NCBI RefSeq assembly: GCF_008364685.1
Contig: NZ_VTTL01000003.1
Coordinates: forward strand, 248,001 to 312,000
DNA from: Xanthobacter oligotrophicus
GTDB taxonomy: Bacteria; Pseudomonadota; Alphaproteobacteria; Rhizobiales; Xanthobacteraceae
DNA: 64,000 nt
Reading direction: 5' to 3'
Of the stretch, positions 9,064-18,000 are shown one piece after another. A program made the translations under genes and the position numbers. Below the pieces are notes generated by a model. The model was given only the letters and a program-made list of their open reading frames with translations. It did no database searches and was not told the origin of the DNA. Each line of letters opens with the position of its first letter. Within the stretch, counting starts at the first letter, position 1.

Positions 9064-9125
9064 CCGAGGCCGGATGTTTCCGGCCTCGGTTCGTGGGAAC
9101 CGAACTCGGCAGCAGCCGAGTTCGG
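9064..9125. repeat. Two tandem perfect hairpins after the binding-protein gene
   Basis: CCGAGGCCGG (9064-9073) pairs perfectly with CCGGCCTCGG (9080-9089) across 6 bases. CCGAACTCGG (9100-9109) pairs with CCGAGTTCGG (9116-9125) across 6 bases. A small GTTC/GAAC stem sits between them. No T-run follows. In the 253-base gap between binding protein and permease genes such structures typically protect the 3' end of the binding-protein mRNA so it outnumbers the permease. The rest of the gap has further short G+C-rich dyads of a dispersed-repeat look. Confidence 0.75.
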
Positions 9126-9289
9126 GCGGGGGAGGGAGCCCGCCCGCAGCGCGGAAATGGCGGCGCCACGCTTCCGGGCGCCACGCCGGCCGAAACGCCG
9201 CCCCCTCCCTACCCTCCCCCGCAAGCGGGAGAGGGCTTTCGCCCGTCGCTGAAGATGCGCCGTTCCGCCTCAGGTGGAGTAAAGCCCCC

Positions 9290-10171
9290 ATGCCCCTCGA
9301 ACTCGTCTTCCTGATCGAGCAATTGCTCAACGGGCTGCTGGTAGGCGTCGCCTACCTGCTCATCGCGCTCGGCCTCTCGCTCATCTTCTCGCTGGGCGGC
9401 ATCGTGAACCTCGCCCACGGCGGCTTCTATGCCATCGGCGCCTATATCGGGGTGGAGATCGGCAATCGCTTCGGCTTCCCGGCCGCATTCGTGGCGGCGC
9501 CACTGTCGGTGGCGGTGATCGGGATGGTGGTCGAGCGCCTCCTGTTCTCGCGCTTCTACAGGGCCGACCCGATCCTCTCGCTGCTGCTCACCTTCGGCCT
9601 CGCCATGGTGATCGAGCAGGCGCTGCGCATGACCTTCGGCGCGACGCCCATCCCTTTCGCCATCCCCGAATTCCTGAAGGGCCAGGTCTTCGTCGGCGAT
9701 TTCATCTATTCTCGCTACCGCCTCGCCATCCTCCTGGTTGCCGCCGCAGCGGTGCTGGGGCTGTGGCTGCTGCTCCAGCGCACCGCCTTCGGCCGGGTGG
9801 TGCGGGCCGGCGTGCAGAACCCCGACATGGTGGGCGCGCTCGGCATCTCGCTGAGGCCCTATCTCACGGCGGTGGCCGCCATCGGCATCGGCCTTGCGGG
9901 GCTCGCCGGCATCATGCTCGCGCCCATCTCCGGCGTGCATCCGGCCATGGGCGCTGAGATCCTCACCGCCGCCTTCGTGGTGGTGGTCATCGGCGGGCTG
10001 GGCTCGTTCTGGGGCGTGGTGCTGGCGGGGCTGCTGGTGGGGCTGGTGCGCGGGCTCACCGTCTATTTCGTGCCGCCGGCGGCCGAGGCCTCCATGTATC
10101 TGCTGATGCTGATGGTGCTGCTCCTGAGGCCGCGCGGCCTCTTCGGCGAGCGCATCCTGCGGTTCGAGTGA
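9290..10171 (+). CDS. livH: LivH-type ABC permease
   Basis: 293 residues with about eight hydrophobic helices and the LivH hallmarks GLSLIFSLGGIVNLAHGGFYAIGA (shown in part) and a C-terminal LRPRGLFGERI. It forms half of the membrane channel for the importer. The open frame runs upstream to 9074, but ATG 9290 has AGGTGGAG ten bases before it and begins the conserved domain. The next gene, which holds the other permease and both ATPases in one chain, follows after 73 bases. Confidence 0.93.
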   Translation: MPLELVFLIEQLLNGLLVGVAYLLIALGLSLIFSLGGIVNLAHGGFYAIGAYIGVEIGNRFGFPAAFVAAPLSVAVIGMVVERLLFSRFYRADPILSLLLTFGLAMVIEQALRMTFGATPIPFAIPEFLKGQVFVGDFIYSRYRLAILLVAAAAVLGLWLLLQRTAFGRVVRAGVQNPDMVGALGISLRPYLTAVAAIGIGLAGLAGIMLAPISGVHPAMGAEILTAAFVVVVIGGLGSFWGVVLAGLLVGLVRGLTVYFVPPAAEASMYLLMLMVLLLRPRGLFGERILRFE

Positions 10172-10244
10172 GGCGGCCATGCTCCAGCACCCCACCTCCT
10201 CCCTTCGCCCCGAACAGTCCGCCCGCCCGGGCAAAGGAGCTGCC

Positions 10245-12770
10245 ATGCTCGCGCGCAACGCCAATCTGCTGGTCGCCGCGGCAAGCCTCATCGCGCTGCC
10301 GTCGGTGCTGTCCGCCATCGGCCTGACGCTGACCTCCGCCAGCGACGTGGTGCTCCTCGCCATGGCCTGCATGGCGCTGAACCTGCTCGTCGGCTACACC
10401 GGCCTCGTCTCCTTCGGCCATGGCGCGTGGTTCGGCCTCGGCGCCTATGCGGCGGCCCTGCTCCAGCACCACCTCTTGCCCGGATGGGGCGTGGTGCTGG
10501 CGCTGCCGGCCGCGCTGGTGGTGGCGCTCGCCGCCATCCCCATCGGCTTCGTGGTGCTGCGCCGGCGCGGCGTCTATTTCTCGCTGCTGACGCTGGCCTT
10601 CACCGCCCTGCTGTTCTCCATCGCCTTCCGCTGGACCAACGTGACCGGCGGCGAGAACGGCATCGGCGGCGTGCGGCGCGGCACGCTGTTCGGCTTCGAC
10701 CTGGAGACCGGTCCGGCCTTCTACGCGGTCGTCGCGGTGGTGATGTTCATCGTGGTGTTCAAGCTCCAGCGCTTCGTGCGCTCGCCCATGGGCTCGGTGC
10801 TGGTGGCGATCCGCGAGAACGAGCAGCGCGCCCGCTTCATCGGCTACGACACGCGGGCCTACAAGATCGCCTGCTTCACCCTTTCGGCCGGCGTCGCGGC
10901 GCTGGCCGGCGCGCTCATGACCTTCAACCATCGCTTCGCCTCGGCGGACCCCATCGCCGTGGCATTCTCCGGCGAGCTTCTGGCCATGGTGGTCATCGGC
11001 GGCATGCGCAGCTTCCTCGGACCGGCGCTGGGCGCGCTGTTCTTCGTGCTGTTCCGCGAATTCCTGTCCATGTGGACGCCCAACTGGCTGTTTTATTTCG
11101 GCCTGCTGTTCATGGCCTTCATCGTCTATTCCCCCACTGGCCTCGTGGGGGTGGCGGGCCGCCTGATCGCGCCCCTACGCAAAAAGAGCGAGGAAGCCGC
11201 CGCCATGGGCCAGCGCACCGGGGCGCAGGTGCGCGCCCTGCCCGCCGGCCTCACCGCCCGCCCGCGCTGGGACCGGCCGGAACCGATGCTGGAGGCCAAG
11301 GGCCTCGTGCGCAGCTTCGGCGGCATCAAGGCGGTGCGCGAGGGCGCGGTGGCGGTGAAGGACCGCACGCTCCACGCCCTCATCGGGCCGAACGGCGCGG
11401 GCAAGACCACGGCCTTCAACCTCATCTCCGGCATGTTCGCGCCCCAGGCGGGCGAGATCCGCCTTGCCGGCGAGCGCATCGACGGCCTGCCGCCGAACGC
11501 CGTTTGCATGAAGGGCCTGTCGCGCTCGTTCCAGATCACCAACCTTTTCCCCACCCTGACCGTGGAAGAAAACCTGCGCCTCGGCGTACAGGCCACCCAC
11601 AAGAGCCGGCTCGATCCCTGGCGGGACGCCGCCGCCATTCCCGAGATCGTTGCCGAGACCCGGGAGATGATGGACTTCCTCGGCGTCGCCGGCATGGAGA
11701 AGGCGGAGGCCGGTGCGCTCTCCTATGGCGGGCAGCGGCTGCTCGACATGGGGCTCGCCCTCACCTCCCGCCCGCGGGTCCTGCTGCTGGACGAGCCGCT
11801 GGCCGGCCTTGCCGCCGCCGAGCGCACGCGGGTGTCGAACCTCATCAAGCAGATCTCCGCGCAGGTGCCGGTGCTGCTGGTGGAGCACGACATCGACCGG
11901 GTGTTCGAGCTGGCCGATGCTGTCACCGTCATGGCCGACGGCGCCGTGCTGGTGGACGGCACGGTGGAGGACGCGCGGTCCAACAAGAAGGTTCAGGAGG
12001 TCTATATCGGCTCGGGCTCGGCGGCGCTGGCGTCGCGGGACCTTCAGTCGGCGGCCACCGACAAACCCATGCTGACGCTCGCGAAGGTGGATGCCTTCTA
12101 CGGCAAGAGCCGCATCCTCACCGACGTGTCGCTGGAGGCCAAGGAGGGTGAGATCCTGGCCCTGCTCGGCCGCAACGGCGCCGGCAAGTCCACCCTGCTC
12201 AAGACCATCACCGGCATCGTGAAGCCGGCGTCCGGCTCCATCGTGCTGGCGGGCGACGAACTGGCGGGCCTGTCGTCCGCCGCCATCGCGCGGCGTGGGG
12301 TCGGCTACGTGCCGCAGGGCCGGGCGCTGTTCCATGGCATGAGCGTGCGCCACAACCTGGAACTGGGGCGGCTGAAGCGCATCACCGGGGCCGGCAAGCA
12401 CTTTTCCGAAGAAGAGGTGCTGGAGCTTTTCCCCCGCCTCAAGGTGCGCCTCGACACGGCGGCGGACCTGCTCTCCGGCGGCGAGCAGCAGATGGTGGCG
12501 GTGGCCCGCGCCCTCATGGGCGACACTCGCGTGCTGCTGCTGGACGAGCCGTTCGAGGGCCTGTCGCCTGCGGTGACGGAAGAGCTGTTCGACGCCTTCG
12601 ACCGGCTACGGCAGTCGCTGACCCTCGTCATCGTGGACCACCATCTCGATGTGGTGCTCAACCTCGCTGACCGAGCCGTGGTGCTGGAGCGCGGGCAGGT
12701 GATGCACGAAGGCCCCGCCCGGCCGCTGGCCCGTGACCTCGACCTGCGGCGTCAGGTGCTGTGGCTGTGA
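10245..12770 (+). CDS. LivM-LivG-LivF triple fusion: ABC permease plus two ATPases
   Basis: 841 residues holding three proteins that are normally separate. LivM permease spans about 1-325 (GYTGLVSFGHGAWFGLGAYAA). After a linker, LivG ATPase spans about 345-600 (Walker A GPNGAGKT, signature LSYGGQ, Walker B LLLDEP). LivF ATPase spans about 610-841 (Walker A GRNGAGKS, signature LSGGEQQ, Walker B LLLDEP). There is no stop or frameshift at either joint. Start 10245 has AAAGGAG seven bases upstream and is preferred over ATG 10179. All catalytic motifs are intact, so the fusion should work with LivH and the binding protein as a minimal three-polypeptide importer. LivM-LivG fusions are known; adding LivF is less usual. 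Confidence 0.93.
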   Translation: MLARNANLLVAAASLIALPSVLSAIGLTLTSASDVVLLAMACMALNLLVGYTGLVSFGHGAWFGLGAYAAALLQHHLLPGWGVVLALPAALVVALAAIPIGFVVLRRRGVYFSLLTLAFTALLFSIAFRWTNVTGGENGIGGVRRGTLFGFDLETGPAFYAVVAVVMFIVVFKLQRFVRSPMGSVLVAIRENEQRARFIGYDTRAYKIACFTLSAGVAALAGALMTFNHRFASADPIAVAFSGELLAMVVIGGMRSFLGPALGALFFVLFREFLSMWTPNWLFYFGLLFMAFIVYSPTGLVGVAGRLIAPLRKKSEEAAAMGQRTGAQVRALPAGLTARPRWDRPEPMLEAKGLVRSFGGIKAVREGAVAVKDRTLHALIGPNGAGKTTAFNLISGMFAPQAGEIRLAGERIDGLPPNAVCMKGLSRSFQITNLFPTLTVEENLRLGVQATHKSRLDPWRDAAAIPEIVAETREMMDFLGVAGMEKAEAGALSYGGQRLLDMGLALTSRPRVLLLDEPLAGLAAAERTRVSNLIKQISAQVPVLLVEHDIDRVFELADAVTVMADGAVLVDGTVEDARSNKKVQEVYIGSGSAALASRDLQSAATDKPMLTLAKVDAFYGKSRILTDVSLEAKEGEILALLGRNGAGKSTLLKTITGIVKPASGSIVLAGDELAGLSSAAIARRGVGYVPQGRALFHGMSVRHNLELGRLKRITGAGKHFSEEEVLELFPRLKVRLDTAADLLSGGEQQMVAVARALMGDTRVLLLDEPFEGLSPAVTEELFDAFDRLRQSLTLVIVDHHLDVVLNLADRAVVLERGQVMHEGPARPLARDLDLRRQVLWL

Positions 12771-12810
12771 GGGACAGGCATCGCCGGCTTCGCCGACCTT
12801 TTCCCCTGGG

Positions 12811-12851
12811 CCCCGGATCAGCGCTCCACCTGTGGTGTCGCTGGTCCGGGG
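12811..12851. repeat. Strong palindromic REP-like hairpin
   Basis: CCCCGGATCAGCG pairs with CGCTGGTCCGGGG (12 of 13), with an inner CACC/GGTG stem. It lies in the 111-base gap between the transporter fusion and the dehydrogenase gene. The right arm recurs as part of the hairpin at 44548-44571, so this is probably a dispersed repeat that may also attenuate transcription or protect mRNA. Confidence 0.65.
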
Positions 12852-12881
12852 CACGGGCTCTTTCGACCTGAAGAGGCTTCC

Positions 12882-13829
12882 ATGACCAAGATCGCCATCA
12901 TCGGCTCCGGCTTCATCGGTCGCGCCTGGGCCATCACCTTTGCCCGCGCCGGCTTCGACGTGGCGCTGGCCGACCACGCGGCGGGCGCGCCCGAGGCGGC
13001 CCTCGCCTATATCGAGGGCGTGCTGCCGGACCTCGCCGACAACGACCTGCTGAACGGCGCATCCCCCCAGGCCGTGCGGGCGCGGCTGTCGGCCACCACC
13101 TCCTATGCGCAGGCGCTGGATGGCGCGGCCCACGCGCAGGAGAATGCGCCGGAAGACCTCGCCATCAAGAAGTACCTCTATGAGGAACTCGACTCCCTCG
13201 CCGGCCCCGACACGGTGCTCGCCTCCTCCACCTCGGCGCTCCTGCCGTCCCTGTTCTCCAAGCACCTGAAGGGCCGGGAGCGGGTGTGCGTGTGCCATCC
13301 CATCAACCCGCCCTATCTCATCCCCGCGGTGGAGGTGGTGCCAGCCCCCTGGACCAGCGCCGACACCATGGCCCGCGCGGCGGACCTCATGCGCGCCGCC
13401 GGCCAATCCCCCATCGTGATGAAGAAGGAGCTGGACGGCTTCGTCATGAACCGCATGCAGGGCGCGCTGCTGGAGGAGGCCTTCCGGCTGGTCGCGGACG
13501 GCTATGCGAGCGTGGAGGACGTGGACATCGGCATCCGCGAGGGCCTCGCGCTGCGCTGGTCGTTCATGGGGCCGTTCGAGACCATCGACCTCAATGCGCC
13601 GGGCGGCGTCGCCGACTATGTGGCGCGCTACCAGCAGATCTACGAGCGCATCTCGCCCGACCAGTGGCGCCGCGTGGACTGGGCCGGGCCGGTGCTCGAA
13701 ACCGTGCTCGCCCAGCGCCGCGCCCGCCTGCCCGAAAATGGGCTGGCCGAGCGGCAGGTGTGGCGCGACCGGCACCTGATGGCGCTCGCCGCCCACAAGC
13801 GCAAGGCCGCCAAGGACATCGGCTCCTGA
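12882..13829 (+). CDS. CRYL1-like 3-hydroxyacid (3-hydroxyacyl-CoA family) dehydrogenase
   Basis: 315 residues. The N-terminal Rossmann motif GSGFIGRAW and the conserved CHPINPPYLIPAVEVV segment place it with the lambda-crystallin/L-gulonate 3-dehydrogenase branch of the 3-hydroxyacyl-CoA dehydrogenase superfamily, which also contains L-carnitine dehydrogenase. It should oxidise a free 3-hydroxy acid to a 3-keto acid with NAD. The next gene encodes a beta-keto acid cleavage enzyme, exactly what would consume that product. Carnitine is one possible substrate but there is no thioesterase domain of the kind often fused to carnitine dehydrogenases, so other 3-hydroxy acids are as likely. Confidence 0.88.
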   Translation: MTKIAIIGSGFIGRAWAITFARAGFDVALADHAAGAPEAALAYIEGVLPDLADNDLLNGASPQAVRARLSATTSYAQALDGAAHAQENAPEDLAIKKYLYEELDSLAGPDTVLASSTSALLPSLFSKHLKGRERVCVCHPINPPYLIPAVEVVPAPWTSADTMARAADLMRAAGQSPIVMKKELDGFVMNRMQGALLEEAFRLVADGYASVEDVDIGIREGLALRWSFMGPFETIDLNAPGGVADYVARYQQIYERISPDQWRRVDWAGPVLETVLAQRRARLPENGLAERQVWRDRHLMALAAHKRKAAKDIGS

Positions 13830-13875
13830 CCTTTCCTCCCATCTATTCCCCTATTTCCACAGAGGCTTGAATACC

Positions 13876-14841
13876 ATGGCCGAGACCACGCCCGCCCCCA
13901 AGGCCCCCTCCACCGCATCCCGCAAGGTGGTGATCACCTGCGCCATCACGGGGGCGATCCACACCCCCACCATGTCGCCCCATCTGCCGATCACCCCGGA
14001 CGAGATCGTGACGGAAGCGCTCGCGGCAGCGGAGGCCGGCGCGGCCATCCTGCACCTGCACGCCCGCAACCCCGAGACCGGCCAGCCCGACCAGACGCCG
14101 GAAGGCTTCTCCCGCTTCCTCCCGCGCATCAAGCAGGCGACCAACGCGGTCATCAACATCACGTCCGGCGGCAGCCCCTACATGAAGGTGGAGGAGCGCG
14201 TGCTGCCCGCCGCCACCTTCAAGCCGGAAGTGGCCTCCCTCAACATGGGCTCCATGAATTTCGGCCTGTTCCACCTGGCCGACAAGTACAAGGAGTTCAA
14301 GCATCCGTGGGAGAAGGCGCATCTGGAGAACACCCGCGACCTCGTCTTCCGCAATACCTTCAAGGATATCGAATACATCCTCTCCACCTGCTACGACAAC
14401 GGCACCCGCTTCGAGTTCGAGTGCTACGACATCGGGCACCTCTACAACCTCGCCCACTTCCTCGACCGCGGGCTGGTGAAGCCGCCGCTGTTCGTGCAGT
14501 CGGTGTTCGGACTGCTGGGCGGCATCGGCCCGCATCCGGAGGACGTGATGCACATGAAGCGCACCTGCGACCGGCTGTTTGGCGACAAGTATCGCTGGTC
14601 CGTGCTGGGGGCGGGGCGCAACCAGCTGCCCATCGCCGCCATGGCCGCCTCCATGGGCGGCAACATCCGCGTGGGGCTGGAGGATTCGCTCTGGGCCGGA
14701 CGCGGCAAGCTCGCCACCTCCAATGCCGACCAGGTGAAGCTGGCGGTGAAGATCATCGAGGGCCTGGGCCTTCAGGTCGCCTCCCCCGACGAGGCGCGGC
14801 AGATCCTGGAGCTGAAGGGCGCCGACAAGACCAACATCTGA
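13876..14841 (+). CDS. Beta-keto acid cleavage enzyme (BKACE, DUF849)
   Basis: 321 residues. Family marks are the zinc-binding HLHAR near residue 54, the NITSGGSPYM and FECYDIGHLYN segments, and LGAGRNQLP. BKACE proteins condense a 3-keto acid with acetyl-CoA and release acetoacetate plus the CoA ester of the shortened acid. ATG 13876 starts the conserved sequence; TTG 13867 is an alternative. The specificity loop cannot be read by eye. With the upstream dehydrogenase and importer the simplest reading is uptake of a 3-hydroxy acid, its oxidation and then cleavage. Confidence 0.92.
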   Translation: MAETTPAPKAPSTASRKVVITCAITGAIHTPTMSPHLPITPDEIVTEALAAAEAGAAILHLHARNPETGQPDQTPEGFSRFLPRIKQATNAVINITSGGSPYMKVEERVLPAATFKPEVASLNMGSMNFGLFHLADKYKEFKHPWEKAHLENTRDLVFRNTFKDIEYILSTCYDNGTRFEFECYDIGHLYNLAHFLDRGLVKPPLFVQSVFGLLGGIGPHPEDVMHMKRTCDRLFGDKYRWSVLGAGRNQLPIAAMAASMGGNIRVGLEDSLWAGRGKLATSNADQVKLAVKIIEGLGLQVASPDEARQILELKGADKTNI

Positions 14842-14847
14842 CCTACC

Positions 14848-14873
14848 CCGGTGCCGGCCCCAACCGGCACCGG
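14848..14873 (+). terminator. Perfect 10-bp hairpin after the BKACE gene
   Basis: CCGGTGCCGG and CCGGCACCGG are separated by 6 bases, seven bases after the stop codon. There is no T-run, so intrinsic termination would be weak; it still separates the catabolic operon from the NRPS gene. Confidence 0.5.
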
Positions 14874-15045
14874 CTCGACTGGCCCGTGCCCGGCTGTCAA
14901 AGGCGTCGGATGGGACGCGGAACGCGAGCTTAGCCTCTTGCTTGAAGGCCGGTTTCCTGCATCAATCCGGCCGCTCGCCTCTCCCCAGCCCGCATCCATC
15001 CCCCTCCGCGCGGCCACCCCGCGCGCCAGCATCGGGAACACCTCG

Positions 15046-18000
15046 ATGAACGTCGTCACGGCCCCGATCCCGCTTGCCGTCGTCACCCAGCGCATCTGGC
15101 TGGAATGCAAGCGGGCACCGGACAGCTCGGCCTATTTCGTGCCGTTCGTCTATCGCCTGAACCCCGATATCGACCCCGACCGGCTGGAGCAGGCGCTGCG
15201 CGAGACCATCGCCGCGCACCCCGCTTTGCGCTCGGTGATTCGCGAGGTGGATGGCAAGCCTTACCAGGTGGTGCTGGATGCACCGGCGCGGGTGCTGGAG
15301 CGCTCCGACAGCTGGGAATGGGCCATCACCCAGCCGTTCGACGTGGAAAACGGCCCCCTGTTCCGCTTCGTGCTGTGCGGCGACATCTTCGTCCTCAACG
15401 GCAGCCACATGGTGATCGACGGCGGCTCCATCATGCTGCTGATGGAGGAGGTCGGCGCCCGCTATCACGGCCAGACGGTGCCCGAGCCCGGCCCCGGCCC
15501 GGCAGCCTGGGGCGCCCACGAGCGCGCCTATCTGGACAGCCCCGACCACGAGGCGGACCGGGCCTATTGGGGCGAGGCACTGGCCCAGTCCGATTTCCAC
15601 GCCGGCCTGCCGACGCGGCGCGAGAGCTACCAGGGCGAGAAGGACGGCAATCTCTATTTCTCGCTGCGCCTGCCGCAGATGAATGTGAGCCCGTTCATCA
15701 CCACGCTGGCGCTGATCCAGGCGCTGATCCACCGCTACACCGAGCAGGAAATAGTGGCGGTCCTCTATCCCACGGACCTGCGCGGCAAGCCTTTTGCCCG
15801 CTCCATGGGCTCCTTCGTCAACACGCTGATCGCCACCGCAAGCTTCACGCCGGAGCTGACCTTCGCCCAATTGGTGCAGCAGGTGCAGGAGCAGCGCCGC
15901 GCCACCCGCGAACATGATCGCCTGTCGTTCCAGGAGGTCATCGCCGGCCTGCGCAAGGCGCGCCCGTCCGATGGCATCCAGCTGCCCAACGTCTCCGTCT
16001 CCTGGGCCAAGCCCCTGTGGCCGTTCGCGCTGGGCACCCCGCTGCCGCTGGAAACGGTGGATTGCCAGAACGACCTCCTGTTCCTCGCCTTCGCCGAGGG
16101 CGAGCGGCTGGACGTGCGGCTGCAATACCAGGCCGCCCAGTTCACCCGCCGCTTCGCCGAGGAGCTGGCCGCCCACCTGTCCCTGCTCGCCGATGCGGTG
16201 AGCGCCCAGCCGGACGCGCCGCTGTCGAAGCTGAAGCTCGCCACCGAGGTGGAGGTGCAGCGCATCGAGACCGAGTGGACGCCGCCGCCCGCGCCCCGCC
16301 CCGACCTCCAACTGTTGCACGACGCCTTCTCCGACTGGGCCGAGCGCCAGCCGGAGGCCCCTGCCCTGCTCATGCGCGAGCGGGTGGTGAGCTATGGCGA
16401 GATGGAGCGGCTGACCAACCGCATCGCCCACGGCCTGCGTCGGCGGGGCGTGAAGCCCAACACCCTGGTCGCGGTGATGATGGAGAAGGGTTGGGAGCAG
16501 GCGGTGGCCTGCATGGCCATCCTGAAGGCGGGCGCGGGCTACCTGCCCATCAATGCCGCCTGGCCGCCCGAGCGCATGGATGCGGTGAACGCGCAGGGCG
16601 AGGTGGAGATCGTGCTCAGCCAGCAGCGCGTGCTGGACCGCCTCGGCCGCCCCGGCCTCGCCGTGGATGACGCCGCCCTGTGGGCGGACGAGCCGGACAC
16701 CCGGCTGCCCTCCATCAACGATATCGGCGACATCTGCTACGTGCTGTTCACCTCCGGCTCCACCGGCAAGCCGAAGGGCGTGACGCTGACCCATTTCAGC
16801 GTCATGAACAGCCTGCGCAACGCCAATGCGGAGCATGGCGTCGGGCCGGGCGACCGGTCGTTGCAGCTGTCGGATTTCAGCTTCGACCTTTCGGTCTATG
16901 ACATCTTCGGCATGCTCTCGGCCGGTGCCGGCGTGGTGATCCCGGACGAGGACCGGCATCTGGAGCCGCCGCACTGGGTGGAGCTGGTGCGCCAGCATCA
17001 GGCCACCATCTGGCTGAGCGTGCCCATGTATGTGGACATGTGGGTGCAGTCCGGCGAGGCGCTGCCCTCCATCCGCGTGTTCATGATGGGCGGCGACAAG
17101 ATCCCCACCGACCTGCCGGACCGCATGCGCCCGCTCGCCCCCGACGCGGTGATCTGGAGCATCGGCGGCCCCACCGAAACCTCCATCTTCTCCAACTGGT
17201 ACCGCATCGGCGCGGTGGATCCGATCTGGACCACCATCCCCTATGGCCGGGCCATGCCCAACCAGAAGATGCTGGTGCTCGATCCCGGGCTCAACCCGTG
17301 CCCGCCGTTCATGCCGGGGCGGATCTTCATGGGCGGCGTCTGCCTTGCGCGCGGCTACTGGCACGACCCGGAGAAGACCGACGCCGCCTTCATCACCTAT
17401 CCCGCCACCGGCGAGCGCATCTATTACACCGGCGACCTCGGCCGCTGGCTCCCCGACGGGCAGGTGGAATTCCTGGGCCGCGCCGACTTCCAGGTGAAGG
17501 TGAACGGCTTCCGGGTGGAGCTGGGCGAGATCGAGGGCGCCATCGAGGCCCTGCCCGGCGTGAAGGCCGCCATCGTGGACGGGCAGGACCAGCCCAACCG
17601 CAAGGGCAAGTTCCTGGTGGCCTATGTGGTGTCGGAGGACACGCTGGACGCGGCCGAGATGCGGGCCGCCCTGCAGGACAAGCTGCCCTATTACATGATC
17701 CCGCGGGTGTTCGTGCCGCTGGAGCGCATCCCGCTCTCGGCCAACGGCAAGGTGGACCGCAAGGCCCTGCCCCGCCCCGACGTGGCGCAGATGCCCGGCG
17801 AATTGCCCTATGTGCCGCCGCGCACCGAGACCGAGGCGGCGCTGGTGGACATCTGGCAGGCGGTGCTGAAGCACGAGCCCGTCGGCATCCACGACAATTT
17901 CTATGCGCTGGGCGGCGACTCGCTGCTGGCGGTGCAGCTCGGCATCAAGGCGCGGGAGGGGGGACTTCCGCTCGATCCCACCGCGCTCCAGCGCACCCCC

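Noticed and set aside
9074-9289. N-terminal extension of LivH
   Set aside because: It would translate the hairpin-rich spacer; conserved LivH sequence starts at 9290 after a good ribosome site.
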